Positions 1-5,491 of a stretch of 5,491 nt of DNA are shown in pieces. Source of the stretch: JAQGMO01 sp050954505 (GTDB lineage: Bacteria > Pseudomonadota > Gammaproteobacteria > Burkholderiales > Burkholderiaceae_D); contig JBPBPY010000222.1 of assembly GCA_050954505.1 (NCBI GenBank), forward strand, positions 1 to 5,491, read 5' to 3'. The first letter of the stretch is position 1; each line of letters opens with the position of its first letter. A program made the position numbers and the translations under genes. The notes beneath the pieces are model-generated. The model was not told where the DNA came from and ran no database searches. It saw only the letters and a program-made list of their open reading frames with translations.

Positions 1-99
1 CTGCTGCTGCAGGACCGCGAAGCACTGGCGCAGATGCATCGCGATGTCGTCGGTGGCGCCGAGGTGCATCCATCCTGGCGCCTGCCTGGCGCCCGCTGA
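1..99 (+). CDS. Possible C-terminal end of an unidentified gene (partial, 5' end outside window)
   Basis: The first reading frame is open from base 1 and ends at a TGA at 97-99, giving 32 residues (begins LLLQDREALA, ends SWRLPGAR). About three quarters of its codons end in G or C, which is compatible with coding DNA here but not decisive. If real, the gene converges on azlD with about 73 bases between the two stops. I do not recognise the family. The exact antisense frame is also open, with an ATG at 67-69 (minus, begins MHLGATDDIA) and an even higher G/C share at third positions. The fragment could therefore be the start of a minus-strand gene downstream of azlD, though its only purine-rich site (AGGA, 73-76) is just 3 bases from that ATG. 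Flanking sequence would settle the strand. Confidence 0.35.
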   Translation: MLLQDREALAQMHRDVVGGAEVHPSWRLPGAR

Positions 100-172
100 A
101 TGGGCAAAGAGGCTGGCAAACACACCGCTAACCAGGCGCCAGGCGTGCGCCAGCGCGGCGCGGTGCCGCCAG

Positions 173-499
173 CTACCAGCCCAGCCCGAAGTGCAGTACC
201 GACAGCACGCCCATGCCGGCAATGAACGGCAGCCATGGATTGCGGCTCCACAGCACGACTGCCACCACCACCAGCCCCGCCAGCAGGCGCGGGTTGGCAG
301 GCTGGACGGCGCCGCCAGCCACCAGCAGGTCCGGCAGGATGATGGCCGCCAGTGCCGCAGCCGGTGCATAGCGCAAGGCGCGCTGCAGCCATGGCGGCAG
401 ACGCGCACGGCCGGCAAGGACAATGAAGCTTGAACGCGGCAGCACCGTGGCCAGGCCGATCAAGGCAAAAATCAGCCAGAGCGAAATGGGCTCGTTCAT
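173..499 (-). CDS. azlD: AzlD family small subunit of branched-chain amino acid exporter
   Basis: This 108-residue, very hydrophobic inner-membrane protein matches the AzlD family in length and pattern. It has about four membrane segments, roughly residues 6-25, 44-64, 72-87 and 89-106, separated by short loops rich in Arg and Pro. An early Thr-x-Leu-x-Arg-like stretch (GLATVLPRSSF, 15-25) resembles the conserved first helix of the family. In known pairs (AzlCD of Bacillus, BrnFE of Corynebacterium) the small and large subunits together export leucine, isoleucine, valine and sometimes methionine. The substrate here is inferred from family. The start is well supported: GGAGAAG at 505-511 lies 5 bases before the ATG, and the ATG shares the ATGA at 496-499 with the azlC stop, so the two are translationally coupled. 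No clear hairpin terminator follows the TAG. Confidence 0.93.
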   Translation of the reverse strand: MNEPISLWLIFALIGLATVLPRSSFIVLAGRARLPPWLQRALRYAPAAALAAIILPDLLVAGGAVQPANPRLLAGLVVVAVVLWSRNPWLPFIAGMGVLSVLHFGLGW

Positions 500-1212
500 G
501 CCGACTTCTCCGCGCCGGCTTTTTTCACGCCCCAGGCCTCTGCCAGGAAGCCGGCGACGATACCGATGACGATGGCAACGATGACACCCAGGCGCAGCGG
601 CAGCCCTCGCAGCAGCACGGCCATGACACCACCGGTGGCTGCCGCAACCAGCATCGGACGGCTGCGTGCCATTGGCACCAGCAACACCAGCAAGGCAATC
701 GTTGCCATGAAGTCGAGCGACCAGTTCTTTGGAATCGACGCGGCGGCAAACACGCCGATGGCGCCAAATACCTGCCAGATCAGCCAGGAGAGTATCGACG
801 GCGCCAGGTAATATCCGAGCCGCCATTGGCGGTCTTCGACACTGAGCATCTTGTCGAGCGTGACGATGAAACCGCCGTCGGTGAGCAGATAGCCGCACAG
901 CCAGCGCAGCCCGGTGCCGACATTGCGAAACCCCTTGGCCATGGCGGCGGAAAAGACCACGAAGCGCAGGTTCAGGATCAGTGCCGTGGCAACGATGACC
1001 CAGACCGGCGCACCGGCAACGATCAGCGGCAGCGTGCCAAGCTGGGCGGTGCCGGCGAAGACGATTGCGTTCATGCCCATCGCTTCGAGGTGGGAAAAGC
1101 CGGCACTCTTCAACGCCATGCCGGTGACCACACCCCACGGAATCAAGGACACGGCAACCGGAATGATGGCGTGCAGTCCTTCGTTGGCGCCGGCACGGAA
1201 GCTGGGATGCAT
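496..1212 (-). CDS. azlC: AzlC family large subunit of branched-chain amino acid exporter
   Basis: This 238-residue polytopic membrane protein is the usual AzlC length (about 230-250). Family landmarks are visible. An N-terminal amphipathic stretch (SFRAGANEGL) is followed by a first helix around 15-35. The conserved FAGTAQ motif is at 52-57, a helix at about 60-80 leads into ILNLRFVVFSAA (79-90), and the LLTDGGF loop is at 109-115. Three to four more hydrophobic segments follow (about 135-160, 168-182, 186-202, 207-224) before a Lys/Glu-rich cytoplasmic tail. It would form the transport path for branched-chain amino acid export together with AzlD, whose gene overlaps its stop by 4 bases. The start at 1212 is preceded by AAAGAG 7 bases upstream and a TATACT -10-like element at 1242-1247. 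Many family members have an acidic residue after TD in the 109-115 loop. Gly is found here, which may only be subfamily variation. Confidence 0.95.
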   Translation of the reverse strand: MHPSFRAGANEGLHAIIPVAVSLIPWGVVTGMALKSAGFSHLEAMGMNAIVFAGTAQLGTLPLIVAGAPVWVIVATALILNLRFVVFSAAMAKGFRNVGTGLRWLCGYLLTDGGFIVTLDKMLSVEDRQWRLGYYLAPSILSWLIWQVFGAIGVFAAASIPKNWSLDFMATIALLVLLVPMARSRPMLVAAATGGVMAVLLRGLPLRLGVIVAIVIGIVAGFLAEAWGVKKAGAEKSA

Positions 1213-1241
1213 GAAAAATCTCTTTCTGGAATTGGATGTAA

Positions 1242-1247
1242 AGTATA
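1242..1247 (-). promoter_or_regulatory. Probable -10 element of the azlCD promoter
   Basis: Read on the minus strand the hexamer is TATACT, five of six matching the sigma-70 consensus, in an AT-rich island within otherwise GC-rich DNA. It sits about 30 bases before the azlC ATG, so a transcript starting near 1235 would have a leader of only about 20 bases containing the AAAGAG ribosome site. The -35 region is poor: CTGATC (1263-1268) at 15-base spacing is the best candidate. This could mean a weak or activator-dependent promoter. No operator could be identified. Confidence 0.4.
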
Positions 1248-1281
1248 GCGGCTTGTCGGCGCGATCAGGGCGGCTAAAAAA

Positions 1282-1310
1282 TTGGAACTTGTTGTTCAGG
1301 AAATTGTATT
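1282..1310 (+). promoter_or_regulatory. Possible sigma-70 promoter facing the hydrolase gene
   Basis: TTGGAA at 1282-1287 and TGTATT at 1305-1310 are separated by exactly 17 bases, each matching four of six consensus positions, within the AT-rich part of the divergent region. If used, it would give a leader of about 245 bases before the hydrolase ATG, which is long. The match is modest and AT-rich DNA produces such pairs by chance, so this is only a candidate. Confidence 0.25.
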
Positions 1311-1553
1311 TTCAGCCGATAAGAGAGTATGCGGGCATGACAGCTGCCGCGATCTGGGCCGCGCAACGGCTTTGGCCGGTGCGCTGCGAGATGGCGATCG
1401 TCGTGCACCGAGGTCGCCGGCGGTGGTTCTCGGTGCGCGGTGCTGCACCAGGTCGCCACCGCAGCAAGGCAGTGCAGCATGGTCCGAAGCCCTTTGACGG
1501 TGCGGCATGATTCAAGCGGCGCAGCAGGTGCCGTGCAAGGCAGGTTCAAGAAT

Positions 1554-1557
1554 GGAG
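1554..1557 (+). promoter_or_regulatory. Ribosome binding site deciding the hydrolase start
   Basis: GGAG lies 5 bases before the ATG at 1563-1565. The same frame is open further upstream with ATGs at 1440 and 1479, but neither has a comparable site. The residues they would add are Arg/Ser-rich and unlike the family, so this site fixes the start at 1563. Confidence 0.75.
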
Positions 1558-1562
1558 AAACG

Positions 1563-2774
1563 ATGGAGCATCAAAGTGAGCAGCCGCAGGGCGCCACCGA
1601 CAGCGCGGCAACCGCGTTGCCGGTATTGTTTGAGACCCTCGAAGCCGACAATGGCAAGCTCATTGGCGTGGCAACCCTGAATGCCGAACGAACCCTCAAT
1701 GCACTGTCGCTGAAGATGGTCGGCCTGCTGTACCCGCAACTGCTGGCCTGGTCGAAGGATGACAGGATTGCGCTGATCATTCTGCAGTCGGCCGGTGAAA
1801 AAGCGTTCTGCGCCGGCGGCGACCTGCAGAACCTCTACAAATCGATGCTGACCCATCACGCGTCGGGCGAACGCGAGGACATCCGGGCCAACCACTATGC
1901 CTGGCAATTTTTCGAACGCGAATACCGGCTCGATTACCTGATCCATACCTGTCACAAGCCGGTGCTGGCCTGGGGCCATGGCATCACCATGGGCGGTGGC
2001 ATCGGCCTGCTGGCCGGCGCCAGCCACCGCGTGGTGACCGAGACCTCGCGCCTGGCCATGCCCGAAATTACCATTGGCCTGTTTCCCGATGTGGGGGGCA
2101 GCTGGTTCTTGCACCGCATGCCGGGCAAGCTCGGTTTGTTCATGGCCCTGACCGGCGTCTCGGTCAATGCACCCGATGCCAAGTTTGCAGGCCTGGCCGA
2201 TCACATGATCGCCCAGCAGGACAAGGCGGCGCTGATGGATGCGCTGCTGCGCCAGCCCTGGGCGGCCGATGCGCGCCGCAACAATACCCTCCTGGGCAAT
2301 GTGCTGCGCATTTTCGAACACCGCAATGAATCGCCCTTGATGCACCAGGCCGGTCCGCTGCAGCGCAACCTCGACCGCATCGATCAACTTTGCAGCGGCC
2401 AGAGCCTGGCGCAGATCGTCGACAACATCGTCAACGTCGTCAGCCGCGACCCGTGGCTGACCAAGGCGGCAGCGACCTTGAAAGCCGGTTCGCCCTCCTC
2501 GGCGGCATTGGCGCATGCGCTGCAGCGGCGCATGCCGGGGCGTACGCTGGCCGATGTGTTTCGCATCGAATTCATCGCCGCCCTGCACTGTGCAGCGCGG
2601 CCGGATTTTGCCGAAGGTGTGCGCGCGCTGCTGATCGACAAGGACCACCAGCCGAGCTGGCAGCCAGCCACGCTGGCTGAAGTGACGCCGGAATGGATCG
2701 AAGGATTTTTCGCCGACCCGTGGAGCGAGGGCAGCCATCCCCTGGCAGACCTCAAGGAGCGCGGCCGCCACTAA
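1563..2774 (+). CDS. 3-hydroxyisobutyryl-CoA hydrolase-type enoyl-CoA hydratase/isomerase family protein
   Basis: The 403-residue product is a crotonase-fold enzyme of the 3-hydroxyisobutyryl-CoA hydrolase (HIBCH) branch. After a polar, Gln/Ala-rich N-terminal stretch of about 20 residues come the oxyanion-hole segment KAFCAGGD (80-87), GHGITMGGGIGL (138-149), and MPEITIGLFPDVGGS (166-180), with the Glu and Asp of the MPE and FPD motifs typical of the hydrolase rather than simple hydratases. The C-terminal part carries EGVRALLIDKD (351-361) followed by a Pro/Trp-rich stretch and EVTPEWIEGFF (373-383), a signature of the HIBCH extension. Known members cleave 3-hydroxyisobutyryl-CoA to free acid and CoA in valine breakdown, in the bacterial cytosol. 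Bacterial homologues are often only annotated as enoyl-CoA hydratase, so the exact substrate is inference. It stands alone: no other valine pathway genes are present, and it is convergent with smpB. Slightly longer than typical members (about 350-390). Confidence 0.88.
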   Translation: MEHQSEQPQGATDSAATALPVLFETLEADNGKLIGVATLNAERTLNALSLKMVGLLYPQLLAWSKDDRIALIILQSAGEKAFCAGGDLQNLYKSMLTHHASGEREDIRANHYAWQFFEREYRLDYLIHTCHKPVLAWGHGITMGGGIGLLAGASHRVVTETSRLAMPEITIGLFPDVGGSWFLHRMPGKLGLFMALTGVSVNAPDAKFAGLADHMIAQQDKAALMDALLRQPWAADARRNNTLLGNVLRIFEHRNESPLMHQAGPLQRNLDRIDQLCSGQSLAQIVDNIVNVVSRDPWLTKAAATLKAGSPSSAALAHALQRRMPGRTLADVFRIEFIAALHCAARPDFAEGVRALLIDKDHQPSWQPATLAEVTPEWIEGFFADPWSEGSHPLADLKERGRH

Positions 2775-2788
2775 CCCTGCGCGGCATT

Positions 2789-2962
2789 GTTGTGGCTGCG
2801 CGCTCGCGTGGCTGTGTCCCTGCACTGCTGTGTCTTTGCATTGCTGTGTTTCTGCGTTGCTGCGTGCTCGCGTGGCCGTGTCCCTGCGAGGCTGCGTGGT
2901 TGCGTGGCTGTGTCCCTGCCTGGCTGCGCGCTCGCGTGGCTGTCTCTGCGCGTGGCAGCGTC
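2789..2962. repeat. Degenerate 16-bp tandem repeat (32-bp higher-order period), about 11 units
   Basis: The gap between the convergent hydrolase and smpB genes is mostly a minisatellite. Aligned at 16-base steps from 2789, the units follow the consensus TGCGTGGCTGTGTCCC. Near-identical copies are at 2805-2820, 2869-2884 and 2901-2916 (15 of 16 matches for the first against each of the others). Alternate units differ systematically, so a 32-base period also fits: 2789-2820 and 2853-2884 agree at 26 of 32 positions, and both share GCTCGCGTGGC with 2917-2946. Units at 2821-2852 are more T-rich and diverged, and a 2-base deletion shortens the unit at 2933-2946. The last unit (2947-2962) is weak. 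Sixteen is not a multiple of three and all frames yield low-complexity Cys/Ala/Val/Arg text, so the array is most likely non-coding. Confidence 0.8.
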
Positions 2963-3021
2963 GCCGCAAGGCCTGCTTGACGGCGCCAGCCGGGCCAGCC
3001 TGTTTTTTGCCCGGGCGGCGT

Positions 3022-3471
3022 CTAGCGCCGGTTGACCTTCATGATTTTCTGGTGCTCGCGGACCCAGTCGCGTTCCCGTTCAGTGTTGCGCTTGTCATAC
3101 TGCTTCTTGCCCTTGGCCAGCGCAATCTGGCATTTCACGTGGGCGCCGGTCCAGTGCAGGTCCAGCGGCACGATGGTGTAGCCGGCGCGCTCGACCTTGC
3201 CCAGCAGGCGGCCGATCTGCGCCTTGTGCAGCAGCAGCTTGATGGTGCGGCGTGCTTCGGGATGATCGAACGATGATGTACTGAGCAAGGCGCTGACATG
3301 GGCACCAAACAGATACAGTTCGCCATCGCGCACGATGACATAGGCTTCGCGCAGTTGCACCCGCCCGGCGCGAATTGCCTTGACTTCCCAGCCGTGCAAG
3401 GCCATGCCGGCCTCGACCTTGTCTTCGATGAAGTAGTCGTGGGCGATCTTGCGGTTTTCGGCAATGCTCAT
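3022..3471 (-). CDS. smpB: SsrA-binding protein SmpB
   Basis: The 149-residue basic protein is a full-length SmpB, the partner of tmRNA in trans-translation. It binds tmRNA, occupies the ribosomal decoding site and helps free stalled ribosomes while tagging the unfinished peptide. Family blocks are in order: the N-terminal ENRKIAHDYFIED (5-17), EAGMALHGWEVKAIRAGRVQL (20-40), the LYLFGAHVS strand (52-60), HPEARRTIKLLLHK (70-83), GYTIVPLDL (97-105), IALAKGKKQYDKR (116-128), and a Lys/Arg-rich tail (129-149) that folds into the mRNA channel on the ribosome. Its ATG shares the ATGA at 3468-3471 with the codA stop. The only upstream purine-rich site, AGGA in the codA end, is distant, so coupling to codA translation is likely. 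No ssrA gene is visible here. The gene ends in TAG and faces the hydrolase across the repeat array. Confidence 0.98.
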   Translation of the reverse strand: MSIAENRKIAHDYFIEDKVEAGMALHGWEVKAIRAGRVQLREAYVIVRDGELYLFGAHVSALLSTSSFDHPEARRTIKLLLHKAQIGRLLGKVERAGYTIVPLDLHWTGAHVKCQIALAKGKKQYDKRNTERERDWVREHQKIMKVNRR

Positions 3472-4829
3472 GGCTGTGGCACGTCCTGGCCTTCGGTCAA
3501 GCCGGGCTGGGTGCCGTCGGCCGCCGGCAGTCGAGACGGCGGCAGGCTGGCACGCTGGGTAATGCGCCAGTCGACCGAGGCAGGCCGGCCCGGCAAGTTC
3601 AGCGCCACGGTGGCAGGCGCACTTTCGGCGATCACCTGCCCGGCACGAATGACCGCCAGGCGCGTGGCGCGCAGGCGAATTGCCTCGACCGCATCGCCAG
3701 CCTGCAGCAAGACCATGTCGGCACGCTTTCCCGGCGCAATGCCGATGTCATCCAGTCCGAGGATGGCAGCCGGTGCGCTGGTGACGGCCTCGAAGCAGGC
3801 GCGCATGCCGTCGACGCCGGTCATCTGCGCCACATGCAGACCCATTTGCGCGACTTCCAGCATGTCGCCGCTGCCCAAGGGATACCACGGGTCCATGACG
3901 CAGTCGTGACCGAAGGCGACTGTCACGCCAGCGGCCAGCAGTTCAGGCACACGGGTCATGCCGCGGCGCTTCGGATAGGTATCGTGGCGGCCCTGCAGCG
4001 TGATGTTGATGAGCGGATTGGCAATCGCCGCCACCCCGGCTTCGCGGATCAACGGCAACAGCTTCGAGACGTAGTAGTTGTCCATCGAATGCATCGAGGT
4101 CAGATGCGAACCGGTCACCCTGCCCTGCATGCCCAGCCGCCGGGTATGGAATGCCAGCGTTTCGATATGGCGCGACATCGGGTCATCCGATTCATCGCAA
4201 TGCATGTCGACACGCAAGCCGCGCTCGGCGGCCAGTTCGCACAACAGCCGTACCGACTCCGCACCCTGCTCCATGGTGCGCTCGAAATGTGGAATGCCGC
4301 CAACCACGTCGACACCCATGTCGAGCGCGCGTTTGAGGTTGTCCATGGCAGCGCTCGCGCGCAAGACACCGTCCTGCGGAAAAGCCACCAGCTGCAGGTC
4401 GAGCCAGGGCTTGACCTTTTCGCGTACATGCAGCAGTGCTTCCACAGCCAGAAGGCGCGGGTCGCAGACATCGACATGGGAGCGAATCGCCAGCATGCCT
4501 TTGGCGACAGCCCAGTCGCAATAGGCCAGTGCCCGCTCGACCAGCGCTTGCTGCGACAGCAAGGGCTTGAGCTCGCCCCACAGGCTGATTCCTTCCAGCA
4601 GCGTGCCGCTGCGGTTGACCCTGGGCAAGCCGTAGGAAAGCGTCGAATCCATGTGGAAGTGGGCATCGATGAACGGCGTCGAAAGCAGCTGACCGGCGGC
4701 GTCGATGGTGCGTGCCGCCGTTGCTGCCAGCGCCGGCTCGACTGCCACGATGTGGCCATCCAGGACACCGACGTCGATGCCGGTTCGACCGTCGGTGAGG
4801 GTGCAATGGCGAATGATCAGATCAAGCAT
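3468..4829 (-). CDS. codA: CodA-type cytosine deaminase with Cys at the Asp314-equivalent position; possible 5-methylcytosine deaminase
   Basis: This 453-residue cytosolic amidohydrolase-superfamily enzyme resembles E. coli CodA along its whole length. It would hydrolyse cytosine to uracil and ammonia. Metal and substrate residues align at a constant offset of four: His57 and His59 (HFHMD), Gln152 (FPQDG), His210 and Glu213 (HCDESDD), His242 (GSHLTSMHS), Asp309 and Trp315. NPLINITLQG and DTYPKRRG (271-290) are also shared. The residue equivalent to CodA Asp314 is Cys310 (codon 3900-3902). Published work ties loss of that Asp to 5-methylcytosine deamination, so substrate range may be wider. 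About 30 Pro/Ala/Gln-rich C-terminal residues (from about 424) extend past the E. coli end. The ATG at 4829 is chosen because MLDLIIRHCTLTDG fits the family N-terminus. It lacks a good ribosome site but lies 16 bases after the upp stop, suggesting re-initiation. No codB permease is nearby. Confidence 0.92.
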   Translation of the reverse strand: MLDLIIRHCTLTDGRTGIDVGVLDGHIVAVEPALAATAARTIDAAGQLLSTPFIDAHFHMDSTLSYGLPRVNRSGTLLEGISLWGELKPLLSQQALVERALAYCDWAVAKGMLAIRSHVDVCDPRLLAVEALLHVREKVKPWLDLQLVAFPQDGVLRASAAMDNLKRALDMGVDVVGGIPHFERTMEQGAESVRLLCELAAERGLRVDMHCDESDDPMSRHIETLAFHTRRLGMQGRVTGSHLTSMHSMDNYYVSKLLPLIREAGVAAIANPLINITLQGRHDTYPKRRGMTRVPELLAAGVTVAFGHDCVMDPWYPLGSGDMLEVAQMGLHVAQMTGVDGMRACFEAVTSAPAAILGLDDIGIAPGKRADMVLLQAGDAVEAIRLRATRLAVIRAGQVIAESAPATVALNLPGRPASVDWRITQRASLPPSRLPAADGTQPGLTEGQDVPQP

Positions 4830-4845
4830 GCTGGCCGCGCCGACA

Positions 4846-5478
4846 TTACTTGGTGCCGAACATGCGGTCGCCGGCGTCACCCAGGCCCGGCACGATGTAG
4901 CCATGGTCGTTGAGATAGTCATCCACCGCCGTGGTGGTGATGGCGATATCGGGATGGGCGCCCATCAATGCGGCAATGCCTTCGGGTGCAGCCAGCAGGC
5001 AGACATACTTGATGCTCACGGCGCCGCTTTCCTTGAGCCGTGTCAGCGCTGCAATCGCCGAATTGCCGGTTGCCAGCATCGGGTCGACCACAATGACCAG
5101 CCGCTCGCTGATGTCGTCGGGCATCTTGAAATAATATTCGACCGGTTTCAAGGTGGCAGGATCGCGGTACAGGCCAATATGGCCAACCCGCGCAGCCGGC
5201 AGCACATCGAGCATGCCGTCGAGCATGCCATTGCCGGCCCGCAGGATGGATACCAGGCACAGCTTCTTGCCGCTGATGGTGGGCGAGGCCATGGCTGCCA
5301 GTGGCGTCTTGATTGGAATCAGTTCGGTGGGCAGGTCGCGGGTCAGCTCATAGGCCAGCATCTGGCTGATTTCACGCAGCAGGCGCCGAAAATTATCGGT
5401 CGTGGTTTCATCGCTGCGCATGTAGGTCAGCTTGTGCTGGATCAGCGGGTGGCTGATGACGTTCAGATTGCTCTGCAT
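4846..5478 (-). CDS. upp: Uracil phosphoribosyltransferase
   Basis: The 210-residue product is a standard-length UPRTase that makes UMP from uracil and PRPP in the pyrimidine salvage pathway. Family blocks are present in order: HPLIQHKLTYMR (10-21), TTTDNFRRLLREIS (26-39), the ILRAGNGMLDGML segment (78-90), YRDPATLKPVEYYFKMP (104-120), the PRPP-binding loop VIVVDPMLATGNSA (128-141), LLAAPEG (161-167), and the uracil-binding C-terminus YIVPGLGDAGDRMFGTK (194-210). The ATG at 5476-5478 has AGGA (5484-5487) 5 bases upstream. The window ends 13 bases before the start, so no promoter can be judged. It is the first visible gene of the upp-codA-smpB cluster and supplies the next step after the deaminase. 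The TAA stop overlaps an ATG (TAATG) that opens a 9-codon frame out of phase with codA. Confidence 0.98.
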   Translation of the reverse strand: MQSNLNVISHPLIQHKLTYMRSDETTTDNFRRLLREISQMLAYELTRDLPTELIPIKTPLAAMASPTISGKKLCLVSILRAGNGMLDGMLDVLPAARVGHIGLYRDPATLKPVEYYFKMPDDISERLVIVVDPMLATGNSAIAALTRLKESGAVSIKYVCLLAAPEGIAALMGAHPDIAITTTAVDDYLNDHGYIVPGLGDAGDRMFGTK

Positions 5479-5491
5479 GATGATCCTGATC

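Larger units (their letters stand above)
1213..1562. other. Divergent intergenic region between azlC and the hydrolase gene
   Basis: These 350 bases separate two divergently transcribed genes and contain no protein I can support. Roughly 1225-1325 is clearly richer in A and T than the genes around it and holds the azlC promoter and a possible plus-strand promoter. About 1326-1550 returns to high GC. Several short frames are open there on both strands, but none has a recognisable product or a good ribosome site. This second half is either a long 5' leader of the hydrolase mRNA or non-functional spacer. No riboswitch fold or terminator hairpin was evident by eye. Confidence 0.6.

Noticed and set aside
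500..1138. A long minus-strand extension upstream of azlD in the azlD frame
   Set aside because: It overlaps azlC out of phase. The added residues are Arg/His/Cys-rich and unlike AzlD, and the internal ATG at 499 has a strong GGAGAAG site.
430..1248. A 272-codon plus-strand frame opposite azlC
   Set aside because: It encodes a Gln/His/Asp-rich, low-complexity product with no hydrophobic core and mirrors the azlC coding frame.
1326..1550. Short open frames in the GC-rich half of the azlC-hydrolase gap
   Set aside because: Several overlapping frames on both strands are open because stop codons are rare in GC-rich DNA. None has a ribosome site or recognisable sequence.
2789..2962. Repeat array considered as a CRISPR
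   Set aside because: The units are directly adjacent with no spacers, are degenerate, and no cas gene is present.
1512..2969. A 485-codon open frame on the minus strand opposite the hydrolase gene
   Set aside because: It is the antisense of a well-supported crotonase-family gene, is rich in Gln, Arg and His as expected for a GC-rich shadow frame, has no recognisable domain, and its N-terminal part is the tandem repeat.
2990..3014. CCGGGC/GCCCGG stem with a T6 run, considered as a terminator between the convergent genes
   Set aside because: The T-run (3003-3008) is inside the 13-base loop rather than after the stem, and no stronger stem precedes it. Not convincing for either strand.
3834..4913. 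A 359-codon plus-strand frame opposite codA
   Set aside because: It lies entirely opposite codA and the end of upp, has a Gln/His/Arg-rich shadow composition, and has no family resemblance.
4830..4922. An upstream in-frame start that would give a 484-residue deaminase
   Set aside because: The extra 31 residues overlap the conserved end of upp and do not resemble CodA N-termini, whereas MLDLIIRHCTLTDG does.

Overview
The window is GC-rich bacterial DNA with dense genes, short gaps, ATGA start/stop overlaps and strongly G/C-ending codons. Protein family resemblances and codon use suggest a betaproteobacterium, probably Burkholderiales (an Oxalobacteraceae-like genome would fit). That placement is inference. 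No tRNA, rRNA, insertion sequence, phage gene or CRISPR array is visible.

Layout, left to right. Positions 1-99 probably hold the end of a plus-strand gene that enters from outside the window, although an antisense reading is also possible. Positions 173-1212 (minus) carry azlC and azlD, the two subunits of a branched-chain amino acid exporter, overlapping by 4 bases. Positions 1213-1562 are a divergent intergenic region with a likely azlC promoter. Positions 1563-2774 (plus) encode a 3-hydroxyisobutyryl-CoA hydrolase-type member of the enoyl-CoA hydratase superfamily. Positions 2775-3021 lie between convergent genes and are mostly filled by a degenerate 16-bp (32-bp higher-order) tandem repeat. 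Positions 3022-5478 (minus) form a compact cluster read upp, then codA, then smpB: uracil phosphoribosyltransferase, a CodA-type cytosine deaminase and the trans-translation factor SmpB.

How the genes work together. CodA and Upp make a classic salvage route, cytosine to uracil to UMP. No cytosine permease gene is in the window. smpB starts on the stop codon of codA, so it is likely translated from the same message. AzlCD and the divergent hydrolase both touch branched-chain amino acid metabolism (export, and valine breakdown), a loose thematic link.

The most interesting point is in the deaminase. Every catalytic position of E. coli CodA is kept except the one matching Asp314, which is Cys310 here. 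Loss of that aspartate is the published marker of bacterial 5-methylcytosine deaminases, so the enzyme may accept 5-methylcytosine. Nothing else in the window looks like an undescribed multi-gene system.
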